Under the pieces are notes generated by a model. The model was not told the DNA's origin and did no database searches. It worked only from the letters and a program-made list of their open reading frames with translations. The position numbers and the translations under genes were made by a program. From the NCBI GenBank assembly GCA_030673005.1, contig DAOVFI010000143.1, forward strand, positions 1 through 6,452: a stretch of 6,452 nucleotides of DNA, in the 5' to 3' direction. Source of the DNA: Planctomycetales bacterium (GTDB taxonomy: Bacteria; Planctomycetota; Phycisphaerae; SM23-33). Positions 1 to 5,227 of this stretch are shown here, piece by piece. Each line of letters begins with the position of its first letter. Position 1 is the stretch's first letter.

Positions 1-13
1 GACAGAGTATTGG

Positions 14-1234
14 TCATTCCAACACTATTTTACCGAATCTCAGTTTGCCGACGCGAAGAATTTGCCCGTTCTGCGGGTTCACGTCGGCTTTGATGTCGGT
101 GATTTTTTTACCGTCGATACTGACGGCGTTCTGACTGATCAGTCTGCGAGCCTCGCCGTTGCTTTTGACGAAGCCGGCCTTGACGACAAGATCGATGATA
201 CCGATTGTCCCTGCCGGGATGACGATATCCGGCATATCGCTGGGCGTCTGTTTGGCGGCAAAGACCCGGTCGAACTCGGCGGCGGCGGCGACAGCCGTCG
301 TATCGTCGTAATAACGGGCAACGATGGTCCTCGCCAGGGTCGCCTTGGCGTGACGAGGATGGCTCTTATCGCCGTCCAGCAGTTCGGCAATTCGCTCAAG
401 AGTCAGGTCGGTCAGGAGCGTGAAGTAATTCTCCATCAGTGAATCCGGGATGGACATGACTTTTCCGAACATGTCGTTCGGCGGATCGGTTACACCGATG
501 TAATTACCCTTGGACTTGCTCATTTTATCGACGCCGTCAAGTCCTACCAGCAGCGGCATGACAAGTACAATCTGCGCCGGCTTGCCGTATGCGCGCTGGA
601 TGTCCCTTCCGACGAGGCAGTTGAACGTCTGATCGGTTCCTCCCAGTTCGACGTCGGCCTCGACGACGACCGAATCGTAGCCCTGAACCACCGGATAGAG
701 GAACTCGTGCAGGAAGACATCCTGATCAGCGGCGAGGCGTTTTTTAAAACTTTCCCGCTGGAGCATCTGGGCAACGGTCTTCTTGGCCGTCAACTGGATG
801 ATGTCCATCATGGTCAGTTTTTCCAGCCATTCGCTGTTGTAGCGTATTTCCAGTTTACCCGACGAGGCATCGAGTATCTTACCGGCCTGCTGAAAGTAGG
901 TTTTGGCGTTGTTTTGAATTTCCTCGGCCGAGAGCGTCGGGCGCGTTGCGTTCTGTCCAGACGGGTCTCCGATGCGTGCTGTGTAATCGCCGATAATCAG
1001 CACTGCCTTGTGTCCGAGATCCTGAAACCGTCGCATCTTGCCCAGTACGACCGAATGCCCGACGTGTATATCAGGCGCCGTCGGGTCCATTCCGAGTTTG
1101 ATGCGCATGGGCTTGCCCGTTTCCTGCGAATCGATCAATCGCTGCCGGAGTTCGTCGGCGGTATAGACCGCCTCGATGCCACGAAGCAGCAAATCCATCT
1201 GTTCGTCAATGCCTGGTTGTTTTTCTTTCGACAT
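14..1234 (-). CDS. tyrS: Tyrosyl-tRNA synthetase, KMSKS (TyrZ-like, type 2) form
   Basis: This cytoplasmic class I enzyme activates tyrosine with ATP and charges tRNA-Tyr for translation. The 406-residue product matches the usual family length. The Rossmann-fold catalytic domain shows the class I HIGH motif as HVGH (residues 57-60), tyrosine-pocket segments YPVVQGYD (180-187) and LGGTDQ (197-202), and the KMSKS loop intact at 237-241. From family knowledge, many bacterial TyrS enzymes have KFGKT here, so KMSKS points to the TyrZ-like type 2 branch. An S4 RNA-binding domain fills roughly 340-406, with the segment AGFVKSNGEARRLI. The ATG start is followed by a typical polar leader; only a weak purine stretch lies upstream (TCTCCGGGC before ATG), so no clear Shine-Dalgarno decides the start. 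It is divergent from the lipoprotein gene at 1470. The gene is complete and I see no damage. Confidence 0.97.
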   Translation of the reverse strand: MSKEKQPGIDEQMDLLLRGIEAVYTADELRQRLIDSQETGKPMRIKLGMDPTAPDIHVGHSVVLGKMRRFQDLGHKAVLIIGDYTARIGDPSGQNATRPTLSAEEIQNNAKTYFQQAGKILDASSGKLEIRYNSEWLEKLTMMDIIQLTAKKTVAQMLQRESFKKRLAADQDVFLHEFLYPVVQGYDSVVVEADVELGGTDQTFNCLVGRDIQRAYGKPAQIVLVMPLLVGLDGVDKMSKSKGNYIGVTDPPNDMFGKVMSIPDSLMENYFTLLTDLTLERIAELLDGDKSHPRHAKATLARTIVARYYDDTTAVAAAAEFDRVFAAKQTPSDMPDIVIPAGTIGIIDLVVKAGFVKSNGEARRLISQNAVSIDGKKITDIKADVNPQNGQILRVGKLRFGKIVLE

Positions 1235-1469
1235 GCCCGGAGAGTCTAGCGTAATCCAGACGTTTTTTCAATTCCCGGCGGAATTACAACGGCGGCAGGT
1301 CGAGATGGAGCCGCAGGTCGGGACGGAGCACATCAGAGTCCGGGCTGACTGCTCAATCCGCAATCAGTCCACGGATTACACAGATTTTATTCAATTCCGC
1401 AATCCGCAATCCGCAATCCGCAATCAATTCGCTTGTCGTTTTCGGTCGATTGCCGTTAGTATTACGCCC
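1235..1469. other. Divergent intergenic gap between tyrS and the lipoprotein gene
   Basis: The promoters of both divergent genes should lie in this 235-base gap, but I could not identify a convincing -35/-10 pair for either. It contains a small hairpin (AATTCC at 1270-1275, CGGC loop, GGAATT at 1280-1285), a dispersed-repeat-like stretch CCACGGATTACACAGATTTT (1369-1388), and a 7-bp tandem repeat (separate entry). The open frame that runs through the gap into the lipoprotein gene translates into repeat-derived sequence such as STDYTD and NPQSAIRNQ. I do not regard this as protein. Confidence 0.75.
1393..1432. repeat. AATCCGC 7-bp tandem repeat
   Basis: Three perfect AATCCGC units lie end to end at 1401-1421. 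They are flanked by degenerate units (AATTCCGC at 1393-1400, then AATC and AATTCGC at 1422-1432). One more isolated unit lies upstream at 1355-1361. Short intergenic tracts of this kind are common in some environmental bacterial genomes; their function is unknown. Its place 38 bases or more ahead of the lipoprotein start would allow an effect on that promoter, but nothing in the sequence shows one. Confidence 0.85.
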
Positions 1470-2975
1470 ATGGAAAATATCGCACATGGAAGGATTCCGT
1501 GTTTATTGTCTCTGCTGGTTATCGGCCTGGCGCTGGGCGGCTGTGATCAATTGCCGGCGCATCCTCCCCGAACCGTATCGCAGTACGCTCAGCATCGGCG
1601 ATCCGGCAGTCAGGAATACACTCCTCACACGATCGCCCTGCACAATACCGACCGCGTGTTGAACGATTCGCTTTCAGCGTCGGAGCGTATCGAATCGCTG
1701 CGTGTGCTGGAGCACGTGGATACGGTTGACGAGCAGATATGTCCGAACCTGGCGACCGTCCTTACCAGTCAGTCCGCCCCTGCTCCGGTCCGTCAGGCGG
1801 TGCTGGCCTTCCTGGCCGAGAGGGACATGCCCGGCCTAGCCGAATACGTCAGCGAGATGCTGCCTCGCGTCGGGGACGTCCGCCTGCGAGCGACGCTGCT
1901 GGAGTGGCTTCGCAAACATCCCTCGCGGGCCTCGCTGGCGCCGATAGTGAAGTTGTGGGCGGCGGAGAAGCCAATCAGCGATGAAAACGAAGCGCGTTAC
2001 CGCCTGCTCGTTGAGCGGATTTCGGGCAAGCGATGGTCCGAAGCGCTGCTGGAAGGTCTGAATAAGAAAAGTTTTTTCGCGCGCGGCTCGGCGATAGAAA
2101 TTCTGGCGTCGCGACTCGGACCGGCCCGCCTGCGGCGGCGGGTTTCGGCCATGAAGCCGCAAACGCAGGCCGTCCGCGTACTTAAATATTTCTCGGACCA
2201 CTTCGGTTACGTACCCGGAACGCGGCGCGAACTGCTGGCATCGGTGATGCTTTATCGCAGGGGCGTATCGCACCTGACACCGGCTGAACGAATAGCCAAT
2301 CAGTGGCAAAACAAATACGATTACTGTTTCAATATTCGCCACTACCATCTGCTCAGCCGACTGGCGGCCGATCCGCTGCGAAAGTCGCTTTCACGCATGC
2401 AGATGATAATCGAGATCTCCGGCGGAATTGCCCGAAGGCGCCGGGCCGGACCGGTTATGCCCGCAGGCGCCAAGGGCGGCCAAAGGCGGATATTCCGTCG
2501 GGGCCGACTTGTTAATTTCGACTCGCAGACCGACGGCCTGATGATTGCGGACCTGTGGAACCTCATGCTGATCGGCGAAATGCTCGACAGGGGGCGATTT
2601 CGCTCAGCCCTGAAGATAACCGCCGATCAGGACAGGGCCGATACTGACAGCCGGCGTGGCGGGTTAATCAAATACGACCAGGGCAAGGCCGAAGCGCTTC
2701 TCTATCGCCCGGAGGCAAAGCAGGGCGACGACCAATACCTTCCAACCCGGCGGATGCTCAACGATGCAATCGACTGCCTGTGTTATTTCGTCGGGCATTT
2801 CAGCAAGGACATCGTGAATACTTCCCGTATCGGACCCGGCGAGAAGGAACTGGCCTTCGCCGCGAAGTACAACGTCTGCGGCGTCGTCTTCACCACCATC
2901 GCCGGGGGACGGATGAATGCCACATACTTCACTCCCGAAGGGATCGTAATCGACCTGGGCGAATTCAGGGAATAG
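1470..2975 (+). CDS. Uncharacterised lipoprotein with HEAT-like helical repeats
   Basis: I do not recognise a named family. The 501-residue product starts with a lipoprotein signal peptide: a hydrophobic stretch from about residue 11 to 22, then lipobox LGGC with the lipidated Cys at 25. It is therefore expected to be anchored to a membrane, facing outward. Residues about 65-240 are a run of amphipathic helices resembling HEAT/ARM repeats, for example APVRQAVLAFLAERD and DVRLRATLLEWLRKH, which usually bind partner proteins. Residues 322-346 form a strongly basic, Arg-rich loop. Residues about 375-501 look like a compact mixed alpha/beta domain with a beta-rich end (YNVCGVVFTTIAGG, GIVIDLGEF). 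The open frame extends 98 codons further upstream, but I chose the ATG at 1470 because it puts the signal peptide at the N-terminus. No clear Shine-Dalgarno is visible. It is the only plus-strand gene here and converges on the DUF151 gene. I found no catalytic motif. Confidence 0.85.
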   Translation: MENIAHGRIPCLLSLLVIGLALGGCDQLPAHPPRTVSQYAQHRRSGSQEYTPHTIALHNTDRVLNDSLSASERIESLRVLEHVDTVDEQICPNLATVLTSQSAPAPVRQAVLAFLAERDMPGLAEYVSEMLPRVGDVRLRATLLEWLRKHPSRASLAPIVKLWAAEKPISDENEARYRLLVERISGKRWSEALLEGLNKKSFFARGSAIEILASRLGPARLRRRVSAMKPQTQAVRVLKYFSDHFGYVPGTRRELLASVMLYRRGVSHLTPAERIANQWQNKYDYCFNIRHYHLLSRLAADPLRKSLSRMQMIIEISGGIARRRRAGPVMPAGAKGGQRRIFRRGRLVNFDSQTDGLMIADLWNLMLIGEMLDRGRFRSALKITADQDRADTDSRRGGLIKYDQGKAEALLYRPEAKQGDDQYLPTRRMLNDAIDCLCYFVGHFSKDIVNTSRIGPGEKELAFAAKYNVCGVVFTTIAGGRMNATYFTPEGIVIDLGEFRE

Positions 2976-3134
2976 GTGATAGAAGGAATAGAGATTAGGG
3001 ACTTGGGAATAGGGAATAGGGAAAAACAGCAGGTAGGGTGTGCAGGTTCTTTTTCCTGCACACACCGGATCGCCCATTGACAAAATCGCGGTGTGCAGGA
3101 AAAAGAACCTGCACACCCTACAACTTGGGAATAG
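2969..3134. repeat. GGAATAG short repeats in the convergent gap
   Basis: Five exact GGAATAG copies occur at 2969-2975, 2985-2991, 3006-3012, 3013-3019 and 3128-3134. The first contains the lipoprotein stop codon (TAG at 2973-2975). The copies at 3006 and 3128 sit in a longer identical 13-mer, ACTTGGGAATAGG, at 3001-3013 and 3123-3135, which flanks the large inverted repeat. The tract is purine-rich on the plus strand. Its role is unknown. Confidence 0.8.
3033..3121. repeat. GTAG-hairpin inverted pair (REP/BIME-like)
   Basis: Two 31-base arms, 3033-3063 and 3091-3121, are exact reverse complements separated by 27 bases. Each arm is itself a hairpin. In the left arm GTGTGCAGG (3038-3046) pairs with CCTGCACAC (3055-3063) around an 8-base loop. 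The right arm pairs 3091-3099 with 3108-3116. Each arm has GTAG at its outer end (3033-3036; on the minus strand 3121-3118), one G away from the stem. GTAG beside a hairpin, in head-to-head pairs, is the known layout of REP elements and BIMEs. It lies between convergent genes, so the long stem may also hinder read-through from either side. No T-tract follows the stem, so it is not a classical intrinsic terminator. REP identity is an inference from layout alone. Confidence 0.8.
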
Positions 3135-3159
3135 GCTCACTATTCCGGTAATCCGGTAT

Positions 3160-3786
3160 TCACTCCGGCAGGTGCCGGAGAATTTCCTCGATAGCCTCCA
3201 GTTCAGACTGCATCTCCTCCAGTTGTTGCTGGAGTTCCCGTAAAGGTTCGCTGTCAGCGCCCGGGTCAAACTGGTCCTTCTGGTCTTCGAGGTATCCGCC
3301 CAGCCGGTCGATCTGGTCGATCAGTTCATCGTGCCGGCGCTGAAGATTCTCCCGCTGCCCGGCCAGGTTGATTGATTCGTTGAGAACCTCGTCGATAACG
3401 TGCTCTGCCACGTATATCGGCGTATCCATCGCAATTCCCAGCGCAATCGCGTCGGAGGGACGGGCGTCGATTTCTATCGTTTCGCCGTTGCGCCGGATGC
3501 CCAGCGTGGCGATGAAGGTATGGTCGCGCAGATCGCTTATAACGATCTTCTCGACCGTCCCGCCCATTGCCTCGATAGTCAGGGCGAGCAGGTCGTGCGT
3601 CATCGGACGCGGCATCTCGATACCCTTGAGCCGGCGGTCGATCGCCAGGGCCTCGCTGATGCCGATTACAATCGGGAAACTCCGCTCGCCGTCCTTCTCC
3701 TTCAGGAAAATAATCTGCTGCGGCGAGGTCTCCGTTATCACAATGCGCGATAGTTCTACTGGTATATCCACGCGTACAATCTCCAC
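3160..3786 (-). CDS. DUF151 / bifunctional nuclease (BFN) family protein with coiled-coil tail
   Basis: Residues about 8-135 match the DUF151/BFN domain. Typical segments are FLKEKDGERSFPIVIG (27-42), IDRRLKG (49-55), RPMTHDLL (60-67) and IDARPSDAIALGI (106-118). Plant members of the family are reported to have DNase and RNase activity; the role of bacterial members is largely unknown, so nuclease function is not assured. No signal peptide is visible, so it is probably cytoplasmic. Residues about 140-205 form a charged, Gln/Glu/Leu-rich coiled coil broken near 172-178 (QFDPGAD), probably for oligomerisation. Many relatives instead carry a UVR-like tail. The start is GTG (3784-3786): an in-frame TAG at 3805-3807 leaves no earlier start, and the domain begins almost at once. 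The propeller lipoprotein gene lies 52 bases upstream on the same strand, so the two may share a transcript. Confidence 0.9.
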   Translation of the reverse strand: MEIVRVDIPVELSRIVITETSPQQIIFLKEKDGERSFPIVIGISEALAIDRRLKGIEMPRPMTHDLLALTIEAMGGTVEKIVISDLRDHTFIATLGIRRNGETIEIDARPSDAIALGIAMDTPIYVAEHVIDEVLNESINLAGQRENLQRRHDELIDQIDRLGGYLEDQKDQFDPGADSEPLRELQQQLEEMQSELEAIEEILRHLPE

Positions 3787-3838
3787 AGGGTCTTGTCCGA
3801 CATTCTACGACACAGCCGCCCCGTCCGCAAGCCGACAA

Positions 3839-5050
3839 TTAATGCAGCGGAATTGCAAGAATTCCCTCGTCATCCTTTACGAAGACCTTTCCTTCAACCA
3901 CGGCGATCTGCGAATACCTCACTCCGGCGATGCGGACCTTCCACAGTAATTCGCCGGTGTCCGCCTTCAGGACGCGAAGGTAGTCGTCTCCGGTCGCGTG
4001 AAAAACCTTCCCATCGGCGACTATCGGGCTGAACCTCATGTAACGGCTGGACTCGGCTTTCCACGCGACTTTGCCGGTTTTGGCGTCCAGCGCGTAAAGT
4101 TGCCCGTCGCCTGAAAAAATATAAACCTTCCCATCCGCAATAGTCGGCAGGGTTTTCCAAACGAGTGTCGTTTCATAATTCCACAATTCCGTCCAGTCCG
4201 AAGGCCGGAACGCATGTAGAACCACTTTGCCGTCGCCACAGGCAGCGAATATTACGATCCCGTTTCCCGCTGCCGGGGTCAGAATCGCAGCGTCATCGTT
4301 GATCGAACTCGCTTTCCAGCGAGGAGACCTGCTTTGGATGTCCACTGCGTAAAGTCGAATCTGATCCTTGTCCCAATCCGTCAAGCTTAAATAGACAGTA
4401 CCATCCGCTACAATGGGACTATGCCAATAATAGAGGCGTTTTTCCAACTTCAGGCGCCAGACCTCCTTTCCGGTTCGGATGTCCAGCCCGACTATATCCT
4501 GGCCCGGAGCATAGATCCTCCAGACGATTGTGTAGATTATTCCTTTCTCGCAGGCAAGCGTTAATGGGCCGATTACGAATCTGCCGACTAGTCGCTGCCA
4601 GCGAATTTCGCCGCTCTTGATGTCCAGGACATATAGATAGTATCCATTGCCCTCAAGACCAAAACAGACCAACTCGTCAGTTACGAACGGTTTGGACCAG
4701 CTGGATGCAAATTCGGCATTTTGCTTCCACTTTACCTTTCCCGTCTTCAGATTAACCGCATAAAGTTTATCATCGGCTGCAAAGTAGGCTACGCCGCCGG
4801 CAATCGCCAAGGGTGATGTTTCTCCGATATGTTCAAGGTCTTTGAACACACGTTCCGGCTTGTGAGCATCCTTGCAGCTGTCCTGATGCGCCTTTGTAGT
4901 TGTACTTTTTCGAGACAGTCCGGGTTTGCGATCGTCCTCGCGGTTATCCCGACAGGAAACCGCTGCCAGTACGCCCCCCGCCAGGAGGACGATTATCATT
5001 CCTGTCGTAAGCGACTTTTTACCTGCCCGTTTTTCCGTGTTTTCTGACAT
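3839..5050 (-). CDS. PQQ-like beta-propeller repeat lipoprotein
   Basis: This 403-residue protein has a basic start (KRAGKK), a hydrophobic segment at about 17-31, and lipobox AVSC with Cys at 33. This suggests a membrane-anchored exported protein. A polar linker (about 34-75) leads into a propeller with seven PQQ-type repeats, each ending in the docking tryptophan: W108, W151, W198, W245, W290, W330 and W370. Clear examples are LYAVNLKTGKVKWK (about 97-109) and LYALDAKTGKVAWK (about 318-331). A last lone strand at about 389-403 probably closes the ring with N-terminal sequence. Such folds occur in BamB-like scaffolds and in PQQ dehydrogenases. I see no dehydrogenase features, and the length suits a BamB-like or generic planctomycete propeller, so cofactor binding should not be assumed. 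It lies between valS and the DUF151 gene on the same strand. Its G+C looks lower than that of its neighbours (see findings). Confidence 0.92.
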   Translation of the reverse strand: MSENTEKRAGKKSLTTGMIIVLLAGGVLAAVSCRDNREDDRKPGLSRKSTTTKAHQDSCKDAHKPERVFKDLEHIGETSPLAIAGGVAYFAADDKLYAVNLKTGKVKWKQNAEFASSWSKPFVTDELVCFGLEGNGYYLYVLDIKSGEIRWQRLVGRFVIGPLTLACEKGIIYTIVWRIYAPGQDIVGLDIRTGKEVWRLKLEKRLYYWHSPIVADGTVYLSLTDWDKDQIRLYAVDIQSRSPRWKASSINDDAAILTPAAGNGIVIFAACGDGKVVLHAFRPSDWTELWNYETTLVWKTLPTIADGKVYIFSGDGQLYALDAKTGKVAWKAESSRYMRFSPIVADGKVFHATGDDYLRVLKADTGELLWKVRIAGVRYSQIAVVEGKVFVKDDEGILAIPLH

Positions 5051-5127
5051 ATCAGAATCCCATTTGCCTGTGTACCTGATTCCAGACCCGTAGGTTGGGA
5101 CGGAGTAGGAGGCAATTCAAGAAAAAA
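5051..5127. other. Leader region of the propeller gene
   Basis: These 77 bases lie between the propeller lipoprotein start and the first GTAG-hairpin repeat, and should hold that gene's leader if it has its own promoter. I found no clear promoter. On the minus strand GGGATTCTGAT precedes the ATG, which is at best a weak ribosome binding site. On the plus strand GTAGGTTGGGACGGAG (5090-5105) resembles AGGTCGGGACGGAG at 1315-1328 in the tyrS gap, with one mismatch over 14 bases. It may be a decayed dispersed repeat. Confidence 0.5.
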
Positions 5128-5165
5128 CCGGTTGCCGGGGCTTGCTTCGCTCGACCCGGCCTACC
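5128..5165 (-). repeat. GTAG-hairpin repeat, family 2, copy 1 (REP-like)
   Basis: This is a 38-base unit repeated at 5173-5210 with a single T/C difference. On the minus strand it reads GTAG (5164-5161), directly followed by a GCCGGG/CCCGGC stem (5155-5160 pairing with 5134-5139) around a 15-base loop. A tetranucleotide abutting an imperfect palindrome is the REP signature. The sequence is unrelated to the family at 3033-3121. Confidence 0.85.
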
Positions 5166-5172
5166 TCCTACC

Positions 5173-5210
5173 CCGGTTGCCGGGGCTCGCTTCGCTCGAC
5201 CCGGCCTACC
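5173..5210 (-). repeat. GTAG-hairpin repeat, family 2, copy 2 (REP-like)
   Basis: This second 38-base copy is in the same orientation as copy 1 and 45 bases away start to start. The stem is 5179-5184 with 5200-5205, and GTAG on the minus strand is at 5209-5206, touching the stem. The unit reads TCGCTTCG where copy 1 reads TTGCTTCG. Confidence 0.85.
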
Positions 5211-5211
5211 C

Positions 5212-5227
5212 CTCGACCCGGCCTACC
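5212..5227 (-). repeat. GTAG-hairpin repeat, family 2, truncated copy overlapping the valS stop
   Basis: The 16 bases CTCGACCCGGCCTACC are identical to the end of copies 1 and 2; the other half of the hairpin is absent. The GTAG on the minus strand (5226-5223) includes the TAG stop codon of valS (5225-5223). Confidence 0.8.

Noticed and set aside
707..1249. 180-codon open frame on the plus strand opposite tyrS
   Set aside because: It lies wholly antisense to a well-supported tyrS and its translation shows no recognisable domain; this is a shadow of codon bias.
1263..1285. AATTCC-CGGC-GGAATT hairpin next to a T-tract as an intrinsic terminator
   Set aside because: The T-tract precedes the stem on the plus strand and is an A-tract after it on the minus strand; no gene ends here.
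1836..2348. 170-codon minus-strand frame inside the lipoprotein gene
   Set aside because: The plus-strand reading has a coherent signal peptide and helical repeats; the reverse reading is Arg/Pro/Gln-rich with no recognisable domain.
3077..3105. TTGACA (3077-3082) in the palindrome spacer as a -35 box
   Set aside because: At 17 bases spacing the sequence is A/G-only (AAAAAG) with no -10 likeness, and there is no plus-strand gene downstream.
3033..3121. CRISPR repeats or a MITE with terminal inverted repeats
   Set aside because: There are only two inverted copies and no regular spacers, so it is not CRISPR. No target duplication abuts the arms directly, so a clean MITE is not supported.
3368..3949. 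193-codon plus-strand frame across the DUF151 gene and the next gap
   Set aside because: It is antisense to the conserved BFN domain, Ser/Ile/Arg-rich and low in complexity, with no family resemblance.
3839..5050. Quinoprotein (PQQ) dehydrogenase
   Set aside because: Only propeller repeats are present; the length is shorter than typical dehydrogenases and no cofactor-ligand features are evident.
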